Shown in pieces: positions 27,490 to 36,258 of a stretch of DNA of 64,000 nucleotides. The notes beneath the pieces are model-generated. The model was not told where the DNA came from, searched no databases, and worked only from the letters and a program-made list of their open reading frames with translations. The translations under genes were made by a program, and so were the position numbers. The stretch's first letter is position 1, and the number at the start of each line of letters is the position of its first letter. The DNA lies in contig CACYQD010000002.1 of the NCBI GenBank assembly GCA_902776475.1, forward strand, positions 1-64,000. Direction: 5' to 3'. The DNA is from an uncultured Prevotellaceae bacterium. GTDB taxonomy: Bacteria; Bacteroidota; Bacteroidia; Bacteroidales; Bacteroidaceae.

Positions 27490-29796
27490 ATGCAAGACAA
27501 TTTAGTGATTGTGGAGAGCCCCGCCAAGGCCAAGACGATAGAAAAATTTTTAGGCAAGGACTTCAAGGTCATGTCAAGTTATGGACATATCCGCGACCTG
27601 AAAAAGAAAGAGATCAGTATCGACACCAACACCCTCGAACCCTATTACGAGATTCCCGACGAGAAGAAAAAGCTCGTCAGTGAGCTGCGTTCCTCAGCCC
27701 AAAAGGCCAAGACCGTGTGGCTGGCATCTGATGAGGACCGTGAGGGAGAAGCCATCTCCTGGCACCTCTGCGAGGTGCTGGGTCTCGACGAGGAGAAGAC
27801 CAACCGCATCGTCTTCCATGAGATCACCAAACCCGCTATCCTGAAAGCCATCGAGAGTCCGCGTCATCTGGACATGAACCTGGTCAACGCCCAGCAGGCA
27901 CGCCGCGTGCTCGACCGTTTGGTGGGATTCCGCCTGTCACCCGTCTTGTGGCGCAAGGTGAAACCCGCTCTCTCTGCCGGTCGTGTGCAGAGTGTCGCCG
28001 TCAGACTGATCGTGGAGCGCGAGCGTGAGATCCAAGCCTTTGAGAGCGAGCCCTTCTACCGTGTCACAGCCGTCTTTGCCCTGCCCGGTAATAAGGCCAA
28101 GACCGAGGTGAGAGCAGAAGTGCCCACACGGTTCAAGAGCCACGAGGAAGCCCTCGCCTTCCTTGAGAAATGCAAGGGAGCCACCTTCACCGTGGATGCC
28201 GTGAGCAAGAAACCGCTCCGCCGCACCCCCGCTCCTCCCTTCACCACCTCCACCTTGCAGCAGGAAGCTTCACGCAAACTGGGCTTCACCGTCTCCCAGA
28301 CCATGATGGTGGCCCAGCATCTCTATGAGAACGGACTCATCACCTATATGCGTACGGACTCCGTCAACCTCTCCTCGCTCTGCATCAACGACAGCAAGCA
28401 AGAGGTGATTGCCCTCTATGGCGAGGAGTACAGCAAGCCCCGCAACTACAAGACCCACTCCAAAGGTGCCCAGGAAGCCCATGAGGCCATCCGCCCCACC
28501 TATATGAACAATACCCAAATCGAGGGCAATACCCAGGAGCGCAGGCTCTATGACCTGATCTGGAAGCGCACTGCCGCCTCGCAGATGGCCGACGCCCAGA
28601 TTGAGAAGACCACGGTCAACATCCTGGTGAGCGGTGTCGAGGAGTATTTCGTCGCCACCGGCGAGGTCATCACCTTCGATGGTTTCCTCAAAGCCTACAA
28701 GGAGTCGAGCGATGATGAGACCAACGACGAGACCACTCACATCCTCCCCGCCATGAAGAAAGGCGACCATCTGGAACGATTGACCATCACCTCGACCGAG
28801 CGCTTCACCACAGCTCCCATCCGTTATACCGAGGCCAGTCTGGTGCACAAGCTCGAGGAACTCGGCATCGGCCGCCCCTCCACCTACGCACCGACCATCA
28901 GCACCATCCAGCAACGCGAATACGTGCAGAAAGGTGACAAGAAGGGCGTCAGCCGTTCCTTCACCATCGACAACCTCAAGGACGACAAGATCACCACGAC
29001 CACCAAGAAAGAAATCGTAGGCAACGAGAAAGGCAAACTCATCCCCTCCGACATCGGCATCGTGGTCAATGACTTCCTCCTGCAATACTTCCCCGACATC
29101 CTGGACTATGGTTTCACCGCCAATGTGGAGAAGCAGTTTGACAAGATCGCCGAAGGCAAGGCCAAGTGGTCCACCATGATCAAGAAATTCTACAAGGAGT
29201 TTGACCCCATCGTGGAGCGCACCATGAACATCCGCGCAGAGCACAAAGCCGGCGAGCGGGAACTCGGTCTCGACCCCAAGAGCGGGAAACCCGTGTTTGT
29301 CAAAATCGGACGCTACGGTCCCATCGTCCAGATCGGCAGCGCTGAGGACAGCGAGAAGCCCCTCTTCGCCCAATTGCCCTCCGACAAGAGCATGGAGAGC
29401 ATCACCCTTGAGGAAGCACTCGAACTCTTCAAATTGCCGCGCACCCTCGGCGACTACGAAGGCAAAACCGTCACCGTCGGTGCAGGACGTTTCGGCCCCT
29501 ATATCCTCCATGACAAGAAATTCGTATCGCTGCCCAAGGATGAGGACCCCCTCACCGTGGAACTTGACAGGGCCATCGAACTGATCACCGAGAAGCGGCA
29601 GCAGGAACAGCAGCGCCATATCCAGAAATTCGAGCAAGATCCGGAAATGGAAGTGATGCAAGGACGTTTCGGTCCCTATATCTGTTACAAAGGCAAGAAC
29701 TACCGCATGCCCAAGGCCATGCAGAACAAAGCCGGCGAACTCACCTACGAGCAGTGTGCCGAAGTGGTCAACACCGCATCCACCAAGAAAAAATGA
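27490..29796 (+). CDS. topA: DNA topoisomerase I
   Basis: The type IA topoisomerase relaxes negative supercoils through a transient 5'-phosphotyrosine link. I use the ATG at 27490 (MQDNLVIVESPAKAKTI); an in-frame TTG four codons upstream is less likely. The 768-residue enzyme has the TOPRIM domain (about 1-120, with VESPAKAKT and SDEDREGEA) and the active-site tyrosine in LITYMRTDSVNLS. C-terminal Topo C repeats (about 580-768) contain GRYGPIVQIG, GRFGPYIL and GRFGPYICYKG. Classic four-Cys zinc fingers are absent, as usual in Bacteroidetes. It starts the topA-aroK-speA-argB group. Confidence 0.96.
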   Translation: MQDNLVIVESPAKAKTIEKFLGKDFKVMSSYGHIRDLKKKEISIDTNTLEPYYEIPDEKKKLVSELRSSAQKAKTVWLASDEDREGEAISWHLCEVLGLDEEKTNRIVFHEITKPAILKAIESPRHLDMNLVNAQQARRVLDRLVGFRLSPVLWRKVKPALSAGRVQSVAVRLIVEREREIQAFESEPFYRVTAVFALPGNKAKTEVRAEVPTRFKSHEEALAFLEKCKGATFTVDAVSKKPLRRTPAPPFTTSTLQQEASRKLGFTVSQTMMVAQHLYENGLITYMRTDSVNLSSLCINDSKQEVIALYGEEYSKPRNYKTHSKGAQEAHEAIRPTYMNNTQIEGNTQERRLYDLIWKRTAASQMADAQIEKTTVNILVSGVEEYFVATGEVITFDGFLKAYKESSDDETNDETTHILPAMKKGDHLERLTITSTERFTTAPIRYTEASLVHKLEELGIGRPSTYAPTISTIQQREYVQKGDKKGVSRSFTIDNLKDDKITTTTKKEIVGNEKGKLIPSDIGIVVNDFLLQYFPDILDYGFTANVEKQFDKIAEGKAKWSTMIKKFYKEFDPIVERTMNIRAEHKAGERELGLDPKSGKPVFVKIGRYGPIVQIGSAEDSEKPLFAQLPSDKSMESITLEEALELFKLPRTLGDYEGKTVTVGAGRFGPYILHDKKFVSLPKDEDPLTVELDRAIELITEKRQQEQQRHIQKFEQDPEMEVMQGRFGPYICYKGKNYRMPKAMQNKAGELTYEQCAEVVNTASTKKK

Positions 29797-29800
29797 CCCT

Positions 29801-30328
29801 ATGGTGAGAATCATCATCATCGGATACATGGGAGCCGGCAAGACCACGGTGGGCAAAGCCCTCTCCAAGGAACTCGGCATCCCGTTCTATGATCTCGACT
29901 GGTATATCGAGAGCCGCATGCGCAAGACCGTACAGCAGATCTTCGCTGAGCGCGGTGAAGAGGGGTTCCGCAAAATCGAGTACAACATGCTGCATGAGGT
30001 GGCGGAATTTGAGAACGTCATCATCAGTTGCGGCGGCGGCACCCCCTGTTTCTTCGACAACATGGAATACCTCAACAGTCAGGGGCACACCATCTACCTG
30101 AAAGCCACCCCTGATGTGCTCCACAAGCACCTGATGATGGGCAAGGGCGTCCGTCCGCTTCTCCTGGGCAAGAGTCCCGAGGAAATGCGTAGCTTCATCA
30201 CCTCACAGCTTGAGACACGCGAGCCCTATTATTCCAAAGCACTCTATACCCTCGACGTCAACCTGCTTGACACCTACGACAAAATCAAAATTTCTGTGAC
30301 CAAGATACGTCAGATGCTCAACGTCTGA
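29801..30328 (+). CDS. aroK: Shikimate kinase
   Basis: Shikimate kinase phosphorylates shikimate at O3 in aromatic amino acid synthesis. The start at 29801 follows the topA stop by 4 bp; an in-frame upstream ATG at 29756 inside topA is rejected. The 175-residue P-loop protein has GYMGAGKTT (Walker A), DLDWYIESRMRKTVQQIF (shikimate-binding Asp region), FRKIEYNML and ISCGGGTP. The lid region RPLLLGKSPEE is also present. It is tightly linked to topA and probably co-transcribed. Confidence 0.95.
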   Translation: MVRIIIIGYMGAGKTTVGKALSKELGIPFYDLDWYIESRMRKTVQQIFAERGEEGFRKIEYNMLHEVAEFENVIISCGGGTPCFFDNMEYLNSQGHTIYLKATPDVLHKHLMMGKGVRPLLLGKSPEEMRSFITSQLETREPYYSKALYTLDVNLLDTYDKIKISVTKIRQMLNV

Positions 30329-30372
30329 TCTCACCACAAGTCCAAAACACCACCTTAACATCCCGACAGAAC

Positions 30373-32265
30373 ATGAAGAAATGGACCATCGAAGACTCCA
30401 AGGAACTGTATAATATCGGCGGATGGGGAACCTCCTATTTCGGCATCAACGACAGTGGCAACGTCTATGTCTCGCCCTGCAAGAACGAGACCAAAATCGA
30501 CCTGCGCCAGGTGATGGATGAGCTCGCCCTCCGCGATGTCACCCCGCCCGTGCTGCTGCGCTTCCCCGACATCCTCGACAACCGTATCGAGAAGACCGCC
30601 AGCTGCTTCAAGAAGGCAGCGGAAGAATACCACTACAAGGCTCAGAATTTCATCATCTATCCGATCAAGGTCAACCAGATGCAGCCTGTGGTGGAGGAGA
30701 TCATCTCCCACGGACGTAAGTTCAACCTCGGACTCGAGGCTGGTTCCAAGCCCGAACTGCATGCCGTCATCGCAGTACAGTGCCAGAGCGACTCCCTCAT
30801 CATCTGCAACGGCTACAAGGACCAGAGCTACATCGAACTGGCCCTGCTGGCCCAAAAAATGGGCAAGCGCATCTTCATCGTTGTCGAGAAACTCAACGAA
30901 CTGGAGACTATCGCCCGCGCCGCCAAAAAGCTCAACGTGAAGCCCAACCTCGGCATCCGCATCAAACTGGCCTCCAGCGGCAGCGGCAAATGGGAGGAGA
31001 GCGGCGGCGACGCCTCAAAGTTCGGTCTCACCTCCGCAGAACTTCTCAAGGCCCTGAGAATCCTCGATGACAAAGGCATGCACGACTGTCTGCGGCTCAT
31101 CCATTTCCACATCGGCAGCCAGATCACCAAGATCCGCCGCATACAGACCGCCCTCCGCGAGGCCGCACAATTCTATGTGCAACTCCATAAGATGGGTTAC
31201 AACGTTGATTTCGTCGATTGCGGCGGTGGACTCGGCGTCGATTATGACGGTACACGGTCCTCACACAGCGAGAGTTCGGTCAACTACTCCCTGCAGGAAT
31301 ACGTCAACGACTGCATCTACCAGTTTGTGGATGCCGCCGACAAGAACGGCATCCCCCACCCCAACCTCATCACCGAGAGCGGCCGCTCACTGACCGCCCA
31401 CCACTCCGTGCTCGTGATTGACGTGCTGGAGACTGCCTCGCTGCCTGAGATGCCCGAGGAGTTTGAAGCCAAGGAAACCGACCATCAGCTGGTGAAAGAC
31501 CTGTATGAGATCTGGGACAACCTCAACACCCGGTCGATGCTCGAGGACTGGCATGATGCCGAACAGATCCGCGACGAGGCCCTCGACCTCTTCTCCCACG
31601 GACTGGTCGATCTGAAGACCCGTGCCGAGATCGAGAGTATGTACTGGAGCGTGTGCCATGAGATCAACACGCTCACCAAACAGCTGAAGCACATCCCCGA
31701 CGAACTCCGCGGACTTGACAAACTGCTCGCCGACAAGTATTTCTGCAATTTCTCGCTCTTCCAGTCGCTCCCCGACTCCTGGGCCATCGACCAGCTCTTC
31801 CCCATCATGCCCATCCAGCGGCTCCATGAGCGTCCCACGCGCAATGCCACCCTGCAGGACATCACCTGCGACAGCGACGGCAAGATTGCCAATTTCGTCA
31901 CCAGCCACGTCAATTCCCACGTGCTCCCGCTCCATGTCCATAAGAAGAACGACGCCTACTACCTCGGCGTGTTCCTCATCGGAGCCTATCAGGAAATCCT
32001 CGGCGACATGCACAACCTCTTCGGCGACACCAATGCCGTGCATATCTCCGTGAAGAACGGCACCTACAGCATCGACCAGATCATCGACGGCGAGACGGTG
32101 GAGGAAGTGCTCGACTATGTACAATACGACCCCAAGAAACTCGTCCGCCAACTGGAAAGATGGGTGACGAAGAGCGTGAAGGAAGGCAAGATCTCCCTTG
32201 AGGAAGGCAAGGAATTCCTCTCCAACTACCGATCAGGACTTTACGGTTATACGTATCTGGAATGA
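30373..32265 (+). CDS. speA: Biosynthetic arginine decarboxylase
   Basis: This PLP enzyme converts arginine to agmatine, the entry to polyamine synthesis by the agmatine route. The 630-residue length matches the SpeA family. The Schiff-base lysine is Lys99 in YPIKVNQ. The PLP-binding stretches FHIGSQITKI and VDCGGGLGVDYDGT are present, as is the C-terminal RPTRNATLQDITCDSDG with the substrate-binding Cys. Its stop overlaps the argB start by 4 bp (ATGA), coupling a decarboxylase that uses arginine to an enzyme that makes it. Confidence 0.96.
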   Translation: MKKWTIEDSKELYNIGGWGTSYFGINDSGNVYVSPCKNETKIDLRQVMDELALRDVTPPVLLRFPDILDNRIEKTASCFKKAAEEYHYKAQNFIIYPIKVNQMQPVVEEIISHGRKFNLGLEAGSKPELHAVIAVQCQSDSLIICNGYKDQSYIELALLAQKMGKRIFIVVEKLNELETIARAAKKLNVKPNLGIRIKLASSGSGKWEESGGDASKFGLTSAELLKALRILDDKGMHDCLRLIHFHIGSQITKIRRIQTALREAAQFYVQLHKMGYNVDFVDCGGGLGVDYDGTRSSHSESSVNYSLQEYVNDCIYQFVDAADKNGIPHPNLITESGRSLTAHHSVLVIDVLETASLPEMPEEFEAKETDHQLVKDLYEIWDNLNTRSMLEDWHDAEQIRDEALDLFSHGLVDLKTRAEIESMYWSVCHEINTLTKQLKHIPDELRGLDKLLADKYFCNFSLFQSLPDSWAIDQLFPIMPIQRLHERPTRNATLQDITCDSDGKIANFVTSHVNSHVLPLHVHKKNDAYYLGVFLIGAYQEILGDMHNLFGDTNAVHISVKNGTYSIDQIIDGETVEEVLDYVQYDPKKLVRQLERWVTKSVKEGKISLEEGKEFLSNYRSGLYGYTYLE

Positions 32266-33032
32266 AAGAGCAACTCACAGTAGTCAAAGTCGGCGGTGCC
32301 GTCGTGGAAGACGAGACACAGCTGGCGCAACTTCTGGATGCCTTTGCTGCCATCCAGGGACACAAGGTTCTCGTGCATGGCGGAGGCCGCAGCGCCACCC
32401 GCATGGCCGCTTCATTGGGCATTGAGAGCAAGATGGTCAACGGCCGCCGCATCACCGACAGCGAGATGATCCGCGTGGTGACGATGGTCTATGGAGGCCT
32501 CGTCAACAAGAATGTGGTGGCCCAGTTGCAGTCGCGGGGCATCGATGCCTTGGGACTGACCGGAGCCGACATGGATGTCATCCGGTCGCACAAGCGCCCG
32601 GTGAAAGACATTGACTACGGATTTGTGGGCGATGTGGACCGTGCCGACGGCGACAAACTGGCGGCCCTTATCCGTCAGGACATCACACCCGTGATGGCTC
32701 CTCTCACCCACGACGGAGAGGGGCATATCCTCAACACCAATGCCGACACCATCGCAGGCGAGACCGCCAAAGCCCTCGCCCGGCATTTCGAAGTCACCCT
32801 GATCTACAGTTTTGAACAACCCGGCGTGATGACCGGCATGGATGACGGAGCAGAGGTCATCCCTGTCATCACCCGCGAGAGTTTCACCCGGCTTGTCGCC
32901 GACGGCACCATCAGCGGAGGCATGATTCCCAAACTGGAAAATGCCCTTCATGCCGTTGAGAACGGTGTCAGGCGGGTGATCATCACCCAAGCCACCGCGA
33001 TCGACGGCACAAAGGGCACTGTGATAGAATAA
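32262..33032 (+). CDS. argB: Acetylglutamate kinase
   Basis: ArgB phosphorylates N-acetylglutamate, the second step of arginine synthesis (in Bacteroidetes the N-succinyl form may be used instead). The 256-residue protein has the amino-acid kinase signatures VKVGGAVVED, LVHGGGRSATRMA, NGRRITD, GLTGADMDVI, NTNADTIAGE and GGMIPKLENAL. It overlaps speA by 4 bp. The other arg genes are not nearby. It converges with the GH98 gene, leaving 15 bp between stops with no clear terminator. Confidence 0.95.
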   Translation: MKEQLTVVKVGGAVVEDETQLAQLLDAFAAIQGHKVLVHGGGRSATRMAASLGIESKMVNGRRITDSEMIRVVTMVYGGLVNKNVVAQLQSRGIDALGLTGADMDVIRSHKRPVKDIDYGFVGDVDRADGDKLAALIRQDITPVMAPLTHDGEGHILNTNADTIAGETAKALARHFEVTLIYSFEQPGVMTGMDDGAEVIPVITRESFTRLVADGTISGGMIPKLENALHAVENGVRRVIITQATAIDGTKGTVIE

Positions 33033-33047
33033 TAGTCTCTTTTCCTT

Positions 33048-36000
33048 TTATCTCATGATGACCTTGCGGCTCTTGCCATCAGGGGTGACGATGATGTTGA
33101 TGCCACGCTGCAACTCATCACGACGGACACCCTGGATGCTGTAGATGCCAACAGGACGGTTTGACGTAGAGACCAGATGTTCCATGATGCCCGACTGGCC
33201 TGTCATGTTGACACGGCATTCGAGAAGCAGGAACTCATCGAAGCCTCCCCCATTGTTGACGAAGCTGATGACATAATTTCCATCCTTGGAAACCTCGAAA
33301 GGCAACTCACGAAGTTGGGCCGAAGAGAGGTTGGCTGAGGTGCTTCCCACAGCATTTGGTTCTGCGGCAAAGACTTCCGTCTCCGCCACCACACTGTTGT
33401 TCTCTCCCAGGATACGGGCCTTGTACTGCGGCCGCTCCTTCCAAGCTGCCATGGCAAAAGTCAGTTTGTAAGATCCCTTCTCCAGTTTGAGCGGGTAGGC
33501 ACTTTGTCGGCCGTATTCGCAGTTGTTGATACGCCAGTACAATGCTTTTCCTTGGTAGCCCGTGAAGCCAACGAAGGTGCGGGCACCCGAACTATAATTA
33601 TTGGGATATTCATGCACAGCATTGTCTTCCTGCACGGCGCGCCATCCCTCCGGGAACGTACCCGAGAGCACAGGACCGAAATCAAGCGCATAGACGGCGC
33701 TCAGATCGGTGAAGACGGGTTGGATGGTCACATTATCGTCGGGCATGACGAACGTGCCGTCATCAGCCACTATGACGCCTCCATGAACCACATTCCATCC
33801 TTGCAGGGCATAGCCTTCCTCGGGCGTGACCGTCAGCGTCACGACATGTCCTTCCTCAGCGGAATCCACATCAGCCACCACATAACCATGTTCGGCCTGA
33901 CGGACTGTGATGCCAAACCGTTCGGGCTCCACGTCAGCAGGCGTATATACCACCTGGTCGATATACATGTTGAGGCCATTGGTATTGTTGATGATCAATT
34001 CGTTTTCTCCTTCCTTCAATGAGGTGTCGAACGAACTTTTGAGCCATTGGTTGACCGCGGTCTTCTCACATCTGACGACCTGGCTCTCCCCATTGACCTT
34101 GACAGAGAGGTTGCCGGCACGTTGGGTGGAAGTATAGCGGATGGCTATCCGGTAGTCGCCGGCCTCCCTGACCGTGAGCCTGTGGCGCAACGAACCCGAG
34201 GAGTTGGTTCCCATGTCAGCAAAACCGTTGCCGGAATGGCCACGCACCGTCGGATACCATCCATAGGGATCGGTCACACAACTCTTGATGCTGCGGAAGT
34301 CCATGTCTTCTGCCTCAATGATGATCTCACCATGGTAAGGCTCTGGCTGTTTGGGCGCATCAAGCGAGAGTTCGGAGGCATCAAGGAAGTCTGTAGCCCG
34401 TTCGGTGGCACTGCCGGCACAGTTGACAATCACGTCGACGGGGCCATTGTGGTTGACGGAGAGGGTAAAGACTCCGCTTGCCTCATCATAGGCCGCAGAG
34501 GCGTTGGCCGTGGCCTGCACCCTCTTGGTGAGTTTGTAGGACGGCTGTGAAGTCACGCCGGTGATCTCGATCTTGTCGAGCACCATCGCCGTGGTGTCGT
34601 TGCGGTAGTTGTTGAGATAGAAATCAATGTGGTCGTCGTACTCCCTCACGAGTCCGCTGCTCAGTTTTCCCCATGTGAGTTTGAGGCTGTCGCAAGTGTT
34701 GTAGAGCAGTGGTATCTGAGCCGAAGCCGTCTTCTTGGCATTCATGTAGGTGTAGGGAGTATAGGTGACCAGTTGGTTGCGGAAGCGCGACACATAGAGA
34801 TCGCCAGTGCTCACCTCCGGGTACTGCTCATTGAAGTCAGCCACCTTCTTCGTCTGTGTGCCCCAGCGGGAGGTGTAGTTTGACTTCTTCACCTTCACGG
34901 GCACATTATTGGCCACATCGTCGTAAAGGCCGATGACCAACGGGATGGCCGCATAGCGACCCGTCTTCTTGAAGTAGCAGAAATTGTCCATCCACTGGCC
35001 GTTGCCCCTGTTGAAGGGGTCGTTCTGCTTGTAGAGGCCATCGTACAACGAACCCCAGGTAGCATATTTCGCTTCGTCATTGCCGGTGTTGATATCGTTG
35101 ATGACCACGATTTTCGTCCGGTTGACCACTTCCTCACGGGTGGGGATGTAGATGGTGCCGTCGATGATTTTGCGGAACATGTCGATCCAGGCATTCCGGA
35201 ATCCCGGGAAAGTGCCCCAGTTGCGGCGGGTATAGCCCTCCACGGTGGAGTTGCTGAGGTTCTGGAAATCCTCCGTCCAGATAAGTTCCGGACCATCCCA
35301 CACGGCACCGCCGTTGACAGCGGTCTGTTCCATCACCGTCCCGATGCCGGCGGCGACGGGATATTTCTTGTTGTGACCCTCACCCAACAAGGAAGAAAGG
35401 GCACCGTTCCATCCACAGTTGTCGTATCTGACGCCATAGCTCTTGGCCAGTCCGGAGAAAAACGGACCGAAGGTGACGCTCTCATTGTTGTAGAAACAAG
35501 ACGACGTGGTGTATTTGTAGAGCCAGAGGATGGCCTCCGGATAGTTCTTGCAAGCCGTCAGCAGGTCTTTGTTGCGCTTCATCATGCCCATCGGGTTGAG
35601 CAGGTGAGACCAGATATTTCCGCAGAAAGAGACGGTGAGGAAGCCACCATACTGATGCGCCATGTTGACCAGCTTGGCAAACAAGGCGATGCGGGAGGTC
35701 TGCGTGCTCGAACTGCGGTCGTTGGGCTCGTCGAAGCCCCAGAACTGTTCTGCGTAGTTCCATCCGAGGAAGTTGGGATAACGTTTGTAGAAGTACTCAA
35801 ACGTCTCCAGGTCGTCATCCTGGATGTGAGTGTGTCCGCCGCTCGCCGGCTGGCAGGTGAACCACAAGCCGTTTTGCTGGCATACCGTGGCCCACGACTT
35901 ATAGGTGCGGACGGCGTTCTGCGGCATTTTGTACACGTTTTGCTCCGTGTCATACTGACAGGAGAGCGACAGGTTCATGCACACATAAGGTTTGACGTCG

Positions 36001-36185
36001 TCGGGAATGAGGTTGATGATTTTCTGCGGGTCAGCCTTGTTCCATACATCGACATGAACCAGCCACAATGGGTGTTTGGAGTCTATGGGACGGCGCGACT
36101 GCGCTGAGAGGTCGAGAGCTGTCCACAGCAGCATCACAACCAACAGCATCCCATATTTCCTGCTATTGAAATGTAAAAAACTCAT
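33048..36185 (-). CDS. Glycoside hydrolase family 98 enzyme with carbohydrate-binding modules
   Basis: A 1045-residue secreted enzyme (start at 36185, signal peptide to LSAQ). The GH98 catalytic and C-terminal domains span about 30-600, recognised by HPLWLVHVDVWNKADPQKII, CMNLSLS, YAEQFWGFDEPN and GVRYDNCGWNG. A CBM6/35-like module follows (about 620-750, EIIIEAEDMDFR...YIDQVVYTP), then an Ig-like repeat (757-827). A beta-sandwich module (830-995) is shared with the upstream gene product. The tail VGIYSIQGVRR...SRKVIMR is sorting-like. GH98 includes endo-acting blood-group galactosidases and glucuronoarabinoxylan endo-xylanases. It is the last gene of the PUL, 14 nt past a terminator T-run. 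Confidence 0.85.
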   Translation of the reverse strand: MSFLHFNSRKYGMLLVVMLLWTALDLSAQSRRPIDSKHPLWLVHVDVWNKADPQKIINLIPDDVKPYVCMNLSLSCQYDTEQNVYKMPQNAVRTYKSWATVCQQNGLWFTCQPASGGHTHIQDDDLETFEYFYKRYPNFLGWNYAEQFWGFDEPNDRSSSTQTSRIALFAKLVNMAHQYGGFLTVSFCGNIWSHLLNPMGMMKRNKDLLTACKNYPEAILWLYKYTTSSCFYNNESVTFGPFFSGLAKSYGVRYDNCGWNGALSSLLGEGHNKKYPVAAGIGTVMEQTAVNGGAVWDGPELIWTEDFQNLSNSTVEGYTRRNWGTFPGFRNAWIDMFRKIIDGTIYIPTREEVVNRTKIVVINDINTGNDEAKYATWGSLYDGLYKQNDPFNRGNGQWMDNFCYFKKTGRYAAIPLVIGLYDDVANNVPVKVKKSNYTSRWGTQTKKVADFNEQYPEVSTGDLYVSRFRNQLVTYTPYTYMNAKKTASAQIPLLYNTCDSLKLTWGKLSSGLVREYDDHIDFYLNNYRNDTTAMVLDKIEITGVTSQPSYKLTKRVQATANASAAYDEASGVFTLSVNHNGPVDVIVNCAGSATERATDFLDASELSLDAPKQPEPYHGEIIIEAEDMDFRSIKSCVTDPYGWYPTVRGHSGNGFADMGTNSSGSLRHRLTVREAGDYRIAIRYTSTQRAGNLSVKVNGESQVVRCEKTAVNQWLKSSFDTSLKEGENELIINNTNGLNMYIDQVVYTPADVEPERFGITVRQAEHGYVVADVDSAEEGHVVTLTVTPEEGYALQGWNVVHGGVIVADDGTFVMPDDNVTIQPVFTDLSAVYALDFGPVLSGTFPEGWRAVQEDNAVHEYPNNYSSGARTFVGFTGYQGKALYWRINNCEYGRQSAYPLKLEKGSYKLTFAMAAWKERPQYKARILGENNSVVAETEVFAAEPNAVGSTSANLSSAQLRELPFEVSKDGNYVISFVNNGGGFDEFLLLECRVNMTGQSGIMEHLVSTSNRPVGIYSIQGVRRDELQRGINIIVTPDGKSRKVIMR

Positions 36186-36198
36186 GTAGGTTATTTTT

Positions 36199-36239
36199 AA
36201 AAAAGGCGGACAGGTGCTTGTCAGCCACACCTGTCCGCC
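36199..36239 (-). terminator. Strong intrinsic terminator before the GH98 start
   Basis: On the minus strand perfect 12-nt arms, GGCGGACAGGTG and CACCTGTCCGCC, enclose an 11-nt loop and are followed by TTTTTT. It lies between the stop of the 1239-residue protein gene and the GH98 ATG, ending about 14 nt from that ATG. Confidence 0.9.
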
Positions 36240-36258
36240 CGAATGTTATCGAGAAGCG

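Noticed and set aside
28270-29880. 536-codon minus-strand frame opposite topA
   Set aside because: topA is unambiguous by motifs on the plus strand, and the antisense frame shows no family pattern.
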